Made by a program: the position numbers and the translations under genes. Shown here one piece after another: positions 1 to 13,600 of a stretch of DNA of 64,000 nucleotides. How positions within the stretch are numbered: position 1 is the stretch's first letter; each line of letters starts with the position of its first letter. The stretch comes from Edolisoma coerulescens (Eukaryota; Chordata; Aves; Passeriformes; Campephagidae), in NCBI GenBank assembly GCA_013397115.1, contig VWZW01007673.1:930001-994000 (forward strand). The letters are read 5' to 3'. The notes below the pieces were generated by a model. That model was not told the DNA's origin. It did not search any database and saw only the letters and a program-made list of their open reading frames with translations.

Positions 1-2092
1 GCAGCATCGCTTTCAGTGCTGAAATCAAGGACACAGCTCCCCAGAAACAGGACACTTGTCATGTTGTTATATGAAATACACTCTAAAATTCAATTACATC
101 ATTGTATTACTGCTCTTTATTCATCTCACGAAGCTTAGTCCCTCAAAGGAAAATTGTAATGCAGACTGCATACTATAAATATCTATGCAAAAAGACCACA
201 GGTCTCCTTGGGAAGAGGACTTTAAACTATAATTGCCTATTCACTGCTGTTTTTCCTGCAGCTTTCATGCCATAATTTCTTCCAACTCATTTGCTGGACA
301 TCATCAAAGACATTGCCTCTCTACCCACCATTGCCTGTCCATGTTTTTCCTGTATTGATTGACTCTGGGCTATTAGAGATCAGGATGGTTTCTCACAGTG
401 GGAATACATATAACACACCTAACAGTGCTACCTGCAGCCACCTTCTGATACCTGCAGCTCAGGGAGATGCACCCAGGTTAGCTTCTTTTTAGGAAAGCCC
501 AGTGCAAAGGAGCAAAACCAGAGCAGCAGGAAGCTCGTTGGAAGTGATAAAGACCACTTCAGAGGCTCACACTGCTCCAGAGTATGGATCAGGCTCAACC
601 AGCTTAGACTCCTACCCTAATACAACCTCTGGGCTCACCTACTGAGGTCCTGCACAGGTGGTGAAGGAGCCTTTCTCCTGCTGCAATAGCTCACAAGCAT
701 GCAGTCGGTCCCACCCATCCTCTACCTGCTCAGGGATTACTCTTTGCCATCCCTCCTTCCATGCAACAGAGGGCTTGGGGTCTTGCCTCAAGGGACAGTT
801 TCCCTTCATCCTACCTGATGCTGTGTAGTGGGTTCAGCTCCTCCATCAGTCCCTTCACCTGGAGGTTCAACAGTTTGGCTGGAACATAACCCCGGCAGAG
901 ATGTGTACATCATCCCTGTAGAGGTCCCAACCAGCTCCTAGGGTACCCTAGCCTTGCCAGAGCAAACCTGTATCTACTGCCAACCTGCCTGGGACTTTCT
1001 AACATTAAGCTATCTTGAACTACAGTTAAAATTATTTGATTTTTTAAAAAACCACAAAGTTTCAGGAAGTAATTCTTATACTTAGAGGTAAGCATGGGGA
1101 CATGAAACAATAGCTCATCTCACAGCTGCCCTTCTCCCTCCCTGTCTGCTCTGCCCCAAGGAAAGCATGCAGGACAGCCAGTGAACCGGGGAGGGATTTT
1201 GCCCCATGTAAGCAGAGAGTCCCCAGAGCAGCTGCCATTCCTCATGTCTCCACCAGCCAGTCCTGCTTTAGCCCAGCTGGGAAGGCACTGAATTAACTCA
1301 TGGGGATGTAATGAGAGCTGACAACTGTTCCGTGCTCCCACATGAAGTGGAGATTATGTGGAGTCTGGGAGTTTTGTGTCCGGCTCTTGATACCTGCCTG
1401 GCTCCTGGCTGTGGACAAGGCCATCTGCTTTGCAGAAGGGGCTGCATGCACAGAGAGCCCCCAGTGTCTGGGGGGCTGTGACCAAGCCATCAGTTGCCAT
1501 TAGTACCCATTGGTATTGGTCACCCACAGCCAGCAGCCCTGAATCAGCTCCTTGGAAGATTTTTCTCTCTCTGCCTGAAATGTACAACCTAGCTCCAAGC
1601 TGAAAGAACTGCATTTTATCCTTTAAACAGAGAACAAATAAGGTTAGGTTACTTCTAAATCTCAGACATGTTTCTGTAACAGAATCAGAAGACAAGGATG
1701 TTGTCACTGATGGACTATAAATTACAGGTGTCCATACTCACTCAGGTAAGTTCCACCTGAGGGCACTGCAGTTCATATATCTGTCATTCATAATAAACAA
1801 TTCTCGCAAGCAAATTCAGCCCAACACCTGCTTCTGTTTAATTTTAAGTGTTGAAAGTGACAGAACTATCCATGCACCTACATTAAGCCTATGTTCAATT
1901 GCTTAAATGAATTGCAGCAGCATTGTATATTTAAACTTCCAAAATGAAAGAACTTTATACAGTGTTAGTTAGCTGAATCATTATAGTTTTGTCTGGATTT
2001 TATTTCAGCTCGCTCTGCTCACATTCTTGAAGACACTGAAAGAGTAGGCAGGGTTAAACACAGATCTGTAAGAAGTTATCCTCCTAGTGAAT
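1..2092. other. Intergenic, no gene seen
   Basis: Reading both strands I see only short chance open frames, none with a recognisable protein family, splice structure or coding-like composition. No low-complexity tract or recognisable transposon end stands out. Old, unrecognised repeats may be present. Confidence 0.6.
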
Positions 2093-2465
2093 TCATAGAA
2101 TCATTAAGGTTGGAAAAGACCTCCACTATCATCAATTCCAACCTTTGATCAAACACCACTATCCAACTAAACCACAGCACTAAGTGCCATGTCCAGTCAT
2201 TTCCTGAACATTTCCAGGGCTAGTGACTCCACCACCTCCCTCGGCAGCCTGTTCCAGTACCTAACCAGCCTTTGGAAAAATTCTTCCTGAATTTCCTTTC
2301 AGGTTGGACATCTGCTGCCAGAACTTGAGGCCATTTCTCCTTGTCCTGTCACTGGTTGCCTGGGAGAAAAGACCAATCCCTACTTGGCTACAACCTCATT
2401 TCAGAGAGCGATAAGGTCCCTCCTGAGCCTCCTTTTCTCCAAGCTAAAGGAAGTCTTCAGCCATG
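2093..2465 (-). mobile_element. CR1 LINE 3' fragment
   Basis: The stretch begins with the mirror image of the typical avian CR1 3' end (a 'catagaatcat' tract followed by 'ggttggaaaagacctc'). It continues with CR1 hallmarks such as 'ctcggcagcctgttccagt' and 'ccatttctccttgtcctgtc'. The element is inserted in minus orientation and is 5'-truncated at about 2450-2465, as is usual for CR1. It has several mismatches to the family pattern I know, so it is not a recent insertion. The exact subfamily is not assigned. Confidence 0.92.
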
Positions 2466-5400
2466 ACCCAGAAAAGTGAATATGGTCCTAAACTGCAAAG
2501 AGAAGTGGGGCGAAATTGCAGAAGAGGAAACAGATTTTTAAGGGGCAATCCTTCTGCCTAGACAATCCCTGTTACATGCTGATAGTCCCAACTATTAAGG
2601 AGAGCATTTAAAACTCGACACGAAGAACACTTGAAAATGCACAACTGAAAGCAATATAGGCCTGGGGAAGAGATCATCTGCATAATTATTGTTTCTGTTC
2701 TCATGGGTTTTGCACTCACCAACATGCTTTGGGAACACAATTAAGGTCTTTCCCGTCTGTAGCTCGCACAGATCTGTAAGGTTTCCCTAGAGCTTTTTAA
2801 AACTGAACTTGCAGGGAAATAGGATTCCAGAAAACGTCTGAATGCTGCAAGGCAATTCTGCCATGTGGGATTTAAACTTATTTTGCCCCGTGTGAGAAAC
2901 TTGACTGGGTGACAACTGTGGCATTCTTTTTGTCAGCATAAAAAATGATTTGACTATTCACTGTGTATTTTGCAGGTCTGTGAAAGCTTTTGGGATTATA
3001 CTGGAGGAAAGATTTAGTTATGTTTCTATGGAAACTGTAACACTTATATAAAAGCCTGCTTAACAAGCAAGAGTGTGACACCGTATCTCATTCAAGGTGA
3101 GCCACCTCTGAGATAACTCATTGATAAACTTCCAGCTGGGTTTTAAAGTCCGGGAGGACACCAGTGGATTTCTTACACCTCTAATAGGAGTGAGACTCAG
3201 CAGGTACTGCTGGATAACTACTTAGCACTGTAGCATGGGTGTTATAGTCTCACATGGAAAGTTGCAGTCATTTGCTTGGACTTGAAAGGAAATTTTTCAT
3301 CAGGTTGTTTACACAGTAATGATTCCTAAGTTTATGTCTTTCTTACTTATCCCCTACTTTAGAGATGTGAAACTTCACTACCTCCAGCATGACCCAGAGG
3401 AGAAACCCAGTTGTGTTTTTTCCATAAAACACTGATGTGTTCCCAGATATTTGTTTGAAAACTTCTAGAAATAGAAGTGATATTTTCTTCATTTAGGTAT
3501 TACTTTTCCTGAGATGAAAGTCTCCTTTAAAATTAGAAAAGCTTTGTCCCCTTGCCACTGCTTTTCCCAGCAAGCATACAGAAGTTTCTGTCACAGTGAA
3601 GTACAAACACTGTAGCTAGCAGGAGACAGAATTTATTTTTGTCTTTTCTCCTCAGAAAAGGATATTTTCAAATCAACTTCTAAAATCTATTTTGTGTTTT
3701 CCCATTGACAGCATTTCTAGCCATGTTGTGGATTCTATAGCAATAAACTAGAACTAGTAAAGGTGGTCTTATTTGATAAGTGGCAAAAGCTGGGACAGAA
3801 AGTTGCTTTTTAAATTACTTCTGGTTATCTCACCATAAAAAGTTCACTGAGGTAAAAAAAAATTGCTGGTGCAAGGATTGAAGGGCATTCTAGACACAAC
3901 ATCAGATTTGGGAATTAATTTTTTAATCTACTTCTACTACCTGCAAAAGGGAAATTGGTTAAATTATTTTTGACTGCATGAAGAGACATTGTCCTTTAGG
4001 GTAAGAGTGGCCCTTTCTGGATTTTACTGAAGCCAATTGTGTACAGTTTTGTCCATGGACTTCTAAGTCATTCACAGCCAGCTGCAGAATGCTCCCCCTG
4101 AGAAAGAGAACAGCAGAAACACAAAGGGGATGTCTCAGGCCTGTTCAGGGCCTGATCCTGAAAGGACTCACGCCATAACCTGACTTGTCTGAAAGTTCCC
4201 TCTGAAAATGTTCATTTTCACCAACCAAGTTAATAAACTCATGCATGTGTTCTTGTAGCACCGTCACTTTTTTCCTTTGGAACACAGCACTAAAGAGGCC
4301 ATTGATGTCCATTTTGCTGGTTTATGTTCATTAAGAAATGCACCAATACCACTATCCTATTGCTGCTGGTTTAGAGTGATCAAAAAGAAATAGTTGCCAC
4401 CCTCTTTTGGAGAGGCCCAGCTGCTGGTGAAGCCAAATGTCACCCAGCTAGGTGGCCTGCTGCAGAAGCCACCAAGCCTTAGCAGGTTGTACAGAGTCAG
4501 TCCGTGTTTTAAGGGGTTATGAGGTGACTGATGTCTACAAGTTCTGCTCCAGCTGAATGTGGAAAGCTCAGGAAACTAGCAACAAATGTGAAAGTCTCTA
4601 AGAAAGATTCTACTTTATCTGTCCAAGAGCAATATGTTTTCTATATATCTGGTGTTGCTGCCCTGCTGCTAATTGTGTTTACGTGTTGCCAGGCAGCTCA
4701 TTCGTTTCCCCCAGCTTTCACTGAGCCAGCCACTCCTTCTTCCTGCCAGGACAACGGCTTCTAACATTACTTGCTGGAGTCTGGACTGCCTTGGATAGGC
4801 TGCCTTTCTGCAGAGATGAAGACAGGGCAGGCAGGTACAAACCACACAGCAGCTCCTCAGACTAAAAGTGTTCAAGCACATATTCACTCCTGTGGGACAA
4901 AGGCATGCTCACAGGCTCAGTGTTGTGGGGGAGCATGGAAGCCAGAATTCAATCTGTCATGAATCACTTCTCCAGAGTCCTGCTGTTTTTCTTACCATGA
5001 CCCATAGGTTAATGTTCTCTGCTCCTCACATTCTCTAGCAACATTTCCAAATAACGATACTCAGAAAATTCTAAGCAGATGTTTAGTTGTTTCTTCATTG
5101 GTAATCACACTAGTTAATTAGAGTTGGTTTTATGGGGTTGGAAAACTTGCTAACTATGGCAGTTGAGCATGAGCTGCATGGTGCACTCATCATGTGTGGT
5201 ATTATCAATGATATGAAGCTAAAGCATCTTCAGGTGTTTTCTCTGCATCTCACAAAAACTAACAACTTAAGCTTCAGAGCACCTGTGATGGATGGAATAT
5301 CTATTTTCCTTGTGCAACAGGAATAATATGGCCATAAAATCTGGGATTTCTAAGGTCATCTTTCTCAGAGGCAGACTCAAAGCTTGGTTCACTGGAGCAC

Positions 5401-8400
5401 CGCTAATAGCAGGCCTGGTCTTGGTCCGATTCAGTCTTATTCAATAGAATTGGCTTTTAAAAATTCAGGAAAGCTCCAGGCCTGCTGCTTCTGCCAGTCT
5501 CCCTGGGAGCTGTGCCACGCATGCATGGAACGGTGGAAAAGTCCTCTTTGCCTTCCCCAAGCCTACTCGTGCTCCAGATCCAAAATTGCCATGTTATCAG
5601 CAGATTCAGGGATAATTCTTGCTAGGTCCTTGGTGTTGCCACTGGTCCCACCAGCACTCTAACTGTGTGTTAGTTCTTTGGCAACATATTCCTGACTCGT
5701 AGATGTGCCAGAGACACACGGTGACTTTTTAAGTCATGCAGATGTAGCTACTCATAGATTCTGGCTACGCAGATTTTCAGCCACACCAGCTCCAGCACAC
5801 TTTGATGATGCTTTTATACCTTCATTTCTGTTATAAGAGTGATTCCTCTACTCTGAGTGAAGCAAATGCCTGAGACCTACTTTCTAGTGTGTGTATGACC
5901 CATGTTTTCCAACTGGACCATCAGAGGACGTCCAGCTGGAAGTATTCCATCAATATTCAGATGATTAAAAAATAGCCATTTGATTTTAAGTTGCTGATAA
6001 GTACATGAGAAAATATGTGAAGAGGGGATGGTATTCTGTTTTTCCAAACATTTCTTGGAACAGCTCCCATTTGGAGTGTCTATTCACACACTAATCGGAA
6101 GCTGTGTTACACCTGGCACAACAGGAAAGCATAAAAGGTCAGTTTTGCTGACACTGTGAATAATTCTTCCTGCAGTGAAGCCTCAAAACTTAACTGAATC
6201 ATTTGCTTGCAAAGAAGCAGCAGATGTTCAGCATCTTCCAGCCTGAATTACCCTCTGGAGAAGGATTGTGCAATATAAAGCTCAAGTTTTTCTGTCATCT
6301 ACATTTACATGTACATACACACATATAAGAAACACTGCTTCTTGGACAAATCACTCAAAAGAAAAGTAATTCCTTCTTGTAAGCACTTCAGCTCAGCGGA
6401 AATGGTCATTCCAAAAATTAACTCTCTTAGAAATCTCCGTCTGGAGATTATGAGCTACCTGACCTCTTCCCCACACATAACTCGCTGCACACACAACTTC
6501 GATTCACTCAGTATATCTTTACAAAAACCACAACTTACGTGCTAAAAAAAAAAGCACTTGAAATGTCCTGTTGCGAGATTTGCTGGTGACACTGATCATA
6601 CAGTGTTATAGTATCAAATACTTGATGGCTTTTTCTTGTCCAACATGCTCTGGTGGAAGGTGACCAGTAGTTGGCCCTCTAAGACTTCTGTGAAGTGCGT
6701 GGAGCCGCCTCTGCCTCACCAAGGGGATTCCCCAGGCTTGGAAGCTGATGTATATAATCATGTCACCATGATTACTGCTCACTTTCATCAAATTAAGCCT
6801 GTTTTGCTTAGATCAGTGCAGCTATTTTTACTTCCATGTCCTCAAATATTGCCTCAGTAATTATATTGGATGTCAGTTTGCAAGCTGAAATTATTCCTGT
6901 TTCATAGGAAAATGAAAGCCAAGAACTAGATGCAAACTAAAATATGTCCTCTTGTGGGGCTTGAAAATAGTAATTTTGGAAGTTAGTATTCAATGTGGTC
7001 ACTGCTAACTCCAGTTAACTGTGATAGCATCAGAATTTAGTTTTATCTTAGTTTGGTTTCCTTGTTAAAAAAAGGTTGCAACTTTAGAGTTGTTTGGTTT
7101 TGTTGGGGTTTTTTGTTGGTTTGGTTTTGTTTTGCTAATTGCTAGAGCTGAGGGATTTCTATGTTTATAGAGAGCTGAATATATGATAAATAAGGATTTT
7201 TTCAGAAACTCCCAAATTGAGATGGAATCTAGAAAATGGTTCCTTGAAGCCAATAATCAGTATTTCAAGTGATGACTGGGCTGGTGATACAAGGTAAGTA
7301 TTTCTTTAATAAAGCAGTTGCACACTTAAAATGTCTGCAGCCAAGAGGAGGACAAAAAGCAGTTAAAGGATCATTTAGAAATACCAAATTATTTAGAAAA
7401 AAAAAAACTTTAAGTGTTAAGAAATAAGTCAAATCCTGAGATTAAACAAATCAGAGGTATGAAAATTTGCTGCTGGGGGTCTGACTGGAAAATTTCATAT
7501 TAATCTTTTTTTACATAAAATCACTCCAATGCAGGAATATTTCTGAGATTTCTTCTTGCACTACTGAAGCTTTGGTAAGTGCTTCACTGGAAGAAAGTAC
7601 AGTTATTATTCAAGTACTTTTTGAGGTAAGCAACGGTAAGGAAATTTATGTGGCTGAAGAGCCAGAATGGTGATGGCTACTATGTATGTGCTAAGGAGAG
7701 GATGTGAACTGGCAGAAAGAACACCCACCATCAGCTCTGTGCTGCTCCACGTGGCTGTGGTCCTGGACACAACATCCCCACAGCCCAACCCAAGCAGTCA
7801 CCTGGAGAATGCCAGCACCATGCCCCTACCTTTGTTCAAGCACACAAAGATGCATAATGCATTGCTTTGAGGGAATAGCCACAGCTACACTTCCTGAAAG
7901 GTGCTCAGAGAGGCCGCAAGTCTTCGCAAACTCTTTGCCAGAGAGGCTTGGTGGCTCAATAGAGCGTGATAATGATCTCCAAACATGATTTTTCCCCGGA
8001 TTGAGAGTACATTCTTTACATCCAGCATATCAGGACAAGGTAATAACTTCCAGCTTATCCAGCAATTTGGAGCATAAAAAATGGACGAATGACATAGAGT
8101 TTATTTTTAGTTTGGATTCACCCTCATACTATTTAAAGCACAAAGCCCAGAGGCAACGAACAAAATCCAAGTCCCATGAAAATATTTTGCACTAGCAGCC
8201 AGGTGAGCCAGCAGAGCACACTGCAAAGCAGCAGCAAGGGAGGCCTGGGGATCTGCAACCCACCCGGGGGTACAGTGCCACACAGACGAATGCACAGTGT
8301 AAACACACTCTCTAGCCATGTTTCCTAAGGCAGGGGCTCAGGCAGGAGATAACAGATTGCTTGCAAAAAGCAGGTGCAAATCTTGAGGCAATTCAAACTA

Positions 8401-8760
8401 GGAATGGGCAATGACAGCAAACCTTTGATGCTTCTCATAAGTCCACCCAAACTTCCATTTCACCCCATTTGAATCAATAGGTCAAATATTATTTCAAATG
8501 TGGGAAAAATTGGCAGAGCAAACCTCGAAGAAATTGCCGGTCAGAGAAAAAGAAAGTTGAGAAATCCATCAGCTCTGAGCAATTGCTAGAGACTGGGCAT
8601 TTTCACAGCAACATACCAGCAGTACCCAAATCAATGATTCAGCTATGCTAATGTAGCAGTAGCTGTAAAAGACACCATCATCTAAGGCATTGGTCAGAAC
8701 AGTAAGATTCAACCAGTCAAAACATCATGGGCATGTCCCAGTATAAAACTAGAGCAAAGC
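2466..8760. other. Intergenic, no gene seen
   Basis: This is more than 6 kb downstream of the minus-strand VMO1 gene. The open frames are all below 100 codons and none resembles a known protein. The frame at 4531-4764 contains a hydrophobic stretch but lacks homology that I recognise. A T/G-rich low-complexity tract at 7083-7133 is listed separately. Confidence 0.55.
7083..7133. repeat. T/G-rich low-complexity tract
   Basis: An irregular run of 'ggttttg' and 'ggtttt' units forms a purine-poor tract of about 50 bases. It is a simple repeat with no sign of function. Confidence 0.7.
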
Positions 8761-8766
8761 TTTACT
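8761..8766 (-). promoter_or_regulatory. Candidate poly(A) signal of VMO1
   Basis: The minus strand reads AGTAAA about 50 nt past the VMO1 stop codon, within a plausible short 3' UTR. AGTAAA is a known weaker variant of AATAAA. No canonical AATAAA is closer. This is inferred from position and motif alone. Confidence 0.4.
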
Positions 8767-8815
8767 TGCTGTGGGACATGGGATGTGTAGGCAGCGATGA
8801 AGGCAGAACAAGTGC

Positions 8816-9101
8816 TCATTTGCAGCAGAAGAACTTCACATTGTTGAGTGCTGTGTCATCCTGAAGCCCCTGTGGGGGCTCTACTTTGGTCTGGAGACCA
8901 CATATCTTGCAGCTGTTGGTCCACGGGCCAAAGCTGCCCCACGACAGTCCATCACCTACCAGCACAGCATCATCTGAGCGCCTGAACTGAATGTTGTTGG
9001 CTGCTGTGTCATCACCTCCTCCTTGGGACTTCTCTGTTCTCAGTGAAAAGGAGATCAGGTAGCCTCCAGGGCAAACTTGGAAGCTGGTCCAGGAACCCCA
9101 C
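8816..9101 (-). CDS. VMO1: VMO1 exon 3 (rest of codon 89 to stop)
   Basis: 286 nt after a CATCAG acceptor. It holds the second and third beta-prism repeats, the CGLQTKVE motif and a terminal FCCK, closing at TGA 8818-8816. Codon 130 at 8980-8978 is CGC (Arg) where the family has TGC (Cys). Confidence 0.94.
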
Positions 9102-10570
9102 CTGATGAAAAGCAGAGGGAAGAATGTTTGGGCTCTGTGAGCTGCTGGGAAGTGTTCCTTTGCCTTGTCGTGCTGCTCTGAAGCTTAACACTTCCTTGCT
9201 CACAGCTGTGACGCAGCATACTGCTGCAGTCTGGGACCCCTTACTTTCTCCTTTTTCTTCCTTGCTTTCCAGAGATGTACTTTATTATTCATTGATATCT
9301 CATCAGAAAAACACCAGGAAGTCTGAGATTGGATAGTTACGGTTCTGGTGGAAACTCCAAGGGCTGCCTGAGCACATGTTTTATGATGCCTCCCTGATGT
9401 GTGTGACAGCTACACACCAGGCAGCCAGGAGAGCAGCCACTCTGCCTTCCAGAAGTGCAGTACTGTCCCCTGCAGAAGGGCCAGGGCTTTGACCAGGTAG
9501 TTTCTAAATGTATGGTTAGAAACCCCTTTCCCCACATTTGCCCTGTGTGTTGCTGATGTCCGAAGAAAGACTCTAACCCTGGGACCATACTTCAGGTGTT
9601 CACAGTGCTCTGCACAAAATTCAGGGGCAAACAAAAAGTGGTAAAGTGAGGTAATTTTGTTTAATAACCTTCAAAAATAATGAAAACAACCCCTAACCAC
9701 TTGTTTTAATTCACTATACTACAGCACTATGTATACAAAGCAAGTCAGAGAGAAGAGACCCCTGCAAATGGTGACACCCATGGGTGTTTTGTGAGCTGAT
9801 GCATCATAAACAAGAGAGAAACAACAGTGTTACTTACTCCCCCACCAAGGACTCAATGGTTATTGAGTCATCCTGGCAATGCAGGCGTATGCCATTCAGA
9901 GCAGTGTCATCTCTTCCAAACTGGTCAGGCTCCACCTGCAATGGAAGTCACACAGGGACAGAGGCAAAGGCAAGGGACAGAAGACCCAGGAAAAGTCCTT
10001 TACATGGCTGTCATTAACACTACCAACTCCTTTCTGCAAAGGGAAAGAGAAAATGTCTTGGGAAGCACATGGGAAAAGATGGCTGTCACTGGGATACTAC
10101 CTAACCCTTGTAACATGTTCTTTGTGTTTTCTAACTATTTCTGAGCCAACAGGTAAGGCAGAGACTTAGAATCTAAGGAGAGACACTGTTGGTGGCTGCC
10201 TCTCTCCCCGAATCCAGATTTTTGCACCCACGTGACTTCTCCCAGCAACGTCAGCCACATGCAGCCTTTTCTGCTGTACCTACAGTGGCAACATTTGCCA
10301 GAAGACTCATAGTTTTATGTACAGAGTATCATACTCAAGAAAAAGAAAATCTGCAGAAAATCCTTAGGGAGAGGAGGTGGTAGGGAATGGAGAGAATTTT
10401 ACCTTCAGTGCAAATCCATTGGCATAGCCATGATGGCAAAACTGCCGGCTGCCCCACTTGCCCCAGTGGCCTCCGTTGGGCACGGTGAGGACAGAGGTGT
10501 ATTCACGCACCCCTGTGCCTGGGGGGCAGAGGAGGAGCAGGATGAGTGCAGCTGGCATGAGGAACTTCAT
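8816..10570 (-). CDS. VMO1: Vitelline membrane outer layer protein 1 (VMO1)
   Basis: A three-exon gene: 10570-10403, 9935-9838 and 9101-8816, with GT/AG borders and intron phases 0 and 2. It encodes 183 residues, the length I recall for chicken VMO1. Residues 1-20 or so form a signal peptide (hydrophobic LILLLLC core). The mature protein shows the three-fold repeat of the VMO-I beta-prism: W-x-x-W motifs near 36-39, 90-93 and 143-149, and DDTA-L/A-N motifs at 65, 119 and 170. VMO1 is secreted by the oviduct into the outer layer of the egg vitelline membrane. The start was chosen for its signal peptide and the TATA box 50 bp upstream. Oddity: residue 130, normally Cys in the FRCSD motif, is Arg, leaving seven mature cysteines (45, 76, 99, 153, 156, 181, 182) instead of eight. 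The frame is otherwise intact. Whether it is this species' main VMO1 or a paralogue is not decidable here. Confidence 0.95.
9838..9935 (-). CDS. VMO1: VMO1 exon 2 (codons 57-88 and part of 89)
   Basis: 98 nt preceded by TTGCAG and followed by the strong donor GTAAGT. It encodes the DDTALNG motif and Cys76, ending in phase 2 so that codon 89 (Glu) is split. It is two codons shorter than the same exon in the plus-strand copy. Confidence 0.94.
10403..10570 (-). CDS. VMO1: VMO1 exon 1 (codons 1-56)
   Basis: Carries the start codon, signal peptide and first beta-prism repeat, with the VPNGG motif, W-G-x-W and Cys45. The donor reads AAG|GTAAAA and leaves phase 0. The ATG has a purine at -3. By hand count, 24 of 36 mature residues match exon 1 of the plus-strand copy. 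Confidence 0.94.
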
Positions 10571-10619
10571 CTCTCGTGCTCTGCATCTGCTGATGGAGAG
10601 CTGGTGTATGGACTGGGGA

Positions 10620-10626
10620 ATTTATA
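10620..10626 (-). promoter_or_regulatory. TATA box of VMO1
   Basis: The minus strand reads TATAAAT in the context GGCTATAAATTCCCC, ending 49 nt before the start codon. Transcription would therefore begin about 20 nt before the ATG, giving a very short leader, normal for a secreted egg protein gene. The same AAATTCCCC flank occurs at the matching place of the plus-strand copy, supporting homology of the two promoters. Confidence 0.8.
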
Positions 10627-10639
10627 GCCTTCCAAGGCT

Positions 10640-13600
10640 GCTTGCCTTTCCCTACCAGCCCACTGACAAACACCACCAGCACAATAGTTTCCACCCAGGC
10701 AGTGACACAGCACTTGCTGACCTGCTCACAGTGCCCACGAGGAGATCCTCTGAGAGTTCAGCAGCTGACGTGCAGCAGATACTGTGGCCACAGGTGTATC
10801 CACCATCACGGAAGGCCTATGAGAACGCCTACGTGCTCCTTGCTGTGCTCATGGTAGAAGCTTAATATCGATTTCTGCTTCTGGCTATGCAGACATTTGG
10901 CCATGGGAATGTTTGTCTTCTGAGAGTAACTTCCACAACCATTTCACCTATTGCTATTTGGCAAGGCAGGTCAAACTAGATGAAGAAACACAAGGGACCT
11001 AGTCTGGAACAAAGAATAAGCAAAATCAAGCCCTGTGTCTCCCAATACCTTCTGTTGAATAGGATTCCTGGGAAGCTCAACAAATTAGGTAATTTATGAT
11101 TTTAATATCCTTCTTTTCAACAGCCATTTTTATCTCAATAAAAAACCCTATGCTTTGCTTTTGCAGCAAGCTTAACCAAAGTCAGATATGCTGGGATGCC
11201 CACAGTGATTCTCAGTGATGAGTGCCACTGGGGACAAGGTGAAAGGCAGGGTTTCTAGAAAGGTGATACTGAGCCTGAGGGCACAGTCTTCAAGGATGTC
11301 ACGATGCAGGGAGAGGTGAATTCGAAATCCCAGAGTTGAGATTTTCTTAACATAGAGTTAACCAATGGTTCGGAGGGCCCTTGGTCAGTCTTGCAGCATC
11401 TGGCAGAAGTTTTCTCTCAGTTCAATTGTCAAAGAGGAGAGAATACATTTTAGAGAACTATCTTGATCATCAGGATTTTATACCAAGATGAGATGCCAGA
11501 CCTTGAACTAAAAGAAGACAAAGAATTTCCCTCTTGTAGGTTTCTCTTCCAATCCCTGTTCTACTCCCTCTGTTCCTGTCCCACTAAAAGGTGATATTGC
11601 TTTTCCCACTCTTGATTCTGCATTCCCCTTATGCTTGTCAGTAGTCTGTACAGGTGGAAATATATGCAAATTAAGATGATGGGAAGTTGGATGATCCTTT
11701 TCGTGAAAGGCATCAAAAAGAGCACAGCACGTGATGGAAGCACAGCCTGTTTTCCTTTTTAAACCAGAACTTTATTTTACTTCTCCAAAGGGATGTCAAA
11801 ATCCAGAGATGTGTTTTCTCCCACAAGGACTGTGCAATCACATCTGGCAAACCAGGTGTATTTGTTCAGGCAAAGTCACACAATGGCAGCTGAGGACACT
11901 CAGACCTGCCCTTGGCAGCACATGAATGGAAAGGAGCAGGAGTCAGAAAGAAAAGGCTGGGACCTGGTTAAGGCCACAAAAGAAGAAGCAAGATTCTCCC
12001 GTTCATTTCTCCTTTGCTGGCCCAAAACCATCAGCCTTGGTCACTTCACCTCTGGCAGCAGTGATGCAGGTCCACAGCCTGGCAGGAGCCACCTTCCCCC
12101 TCAGACTCTGCTCAAATCATAAGATTCCTGCCTTTTCCCATCCCCAGAGGAGGATCCTAGGGCACAGTGAGCCCCCAGTGTGCAGGGAAGTGGGATGAGG
12201 CAGGAGGTGAGGCCACCCTCAGGGATTTGGCCATGAGAAATGACTCCTGTGCACACTTCACAGGTCCAGGAGAAAACTTGAGCCCACAAGGAGAACTATT
12301 AGAGAACTATTACTCCAGGACTTGGGAAGTACCATTTTCCCATTTATAACCAAACAGCTGGTAACCTGGGCTGCCAAACGTGAGATGCCTTGGACTTGAT
12401 TTCACAGCACATGGCTCAGATAGCACTTCATACATGCAGAGCAGACGTTGATTTCTGCTACCACGTAACAGTGCCAATTTTGCTTGGATGCCTCAACAAT
12501 TTTCCAAAGATCAGCTTACACAGACTATCAAAATCAAAAAAAGGCTACAGTGGTGAGATCCAGATCTCTTACTGACACACCTACTCTGCTTTCTTGCTCC
12601 CTCTCCTGTATTTTAATATCCTTGAAAATTTCAGAACAGTTTTAAAGAAAATTGGAAAACTGATGAATTTGATTAATGAAACATGACTACAGTAAAATGA
12701 TGATGATATAGAGTATTTCATCCTTTCATTATTCATCCAGTTAAATACAATTATTTTTGCAGGCAGAGAACCATAAAAATCTTGCCACTACTTTTCAGCT
12801 TTTAAAAAAACTTCTATTGTTTTAATAAACAGCTTAATATAATATTAATCAGTATATTGATTTTATAAAATTATTATTGTGATGCTATGACATGTTTAAA
12901 ACCTATATAGAACATGGAAAAAAAATTTATGTTTGCATCATACAAAAACATATACCATACGAAATTTGCTCATTTAATGATGTCATTGAAAAAATTATGT
13001 ATTAACTGTTCTTGAAAATTCATTAATTTCTGATTTTTACCCCTGAAAATACCACACACTTAGAAACATAAACTTCGTTTGGAAGTGCTGTGTTGTCTTT
13101 CTCATATTCTCAGTTTCTCATGTTCATATAAACCTCCTGCTGCCCAAAGGACAAAGATCATTTGAGATGTTGGACTCTTTTGAGTGAGCTGTAGGAAGGG
13201 TTGAAGGCAGCAAGTGCCCAGGAACTCCAAATAGGAGTGGAAGTAAACAGCATTTGCCAAAAGAGAAGTCAATAAATACAGAGGGATGGTTTTGACTGAA
13301 TGACTTCAGTGTGTTTCTGCGTGCTCTAGGCCATTTTACACTCCTCCCACACTGTTACCAAGGTACAGGTTGCCACCCAACAGCTCTCAGTAGCCACATT
13401 CCTCAGCAGCTCTAATGCCAAAGTGACCATTACAATTGGGTATAAATCAATTGTAAATCACACAGCCTGGCCCTGCCAAACCTTCCTCACCTGCAGCTTA
13501 GGATGTAGATAAGACACTCCACAGCTAGCTGCATCCTGCAAAGGAGCACGCTGTCTCATGGAAATGATACATCAGCAAACCCAGAAACCACACCTAGTGC

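Noticed and set aside
4531..4764. 77-codon frame with a hydrophobic stretch resembling a membrane segment
   Set aside because: Short, isolated, with no homology that I recognise and no supporting promoter or exon signals.
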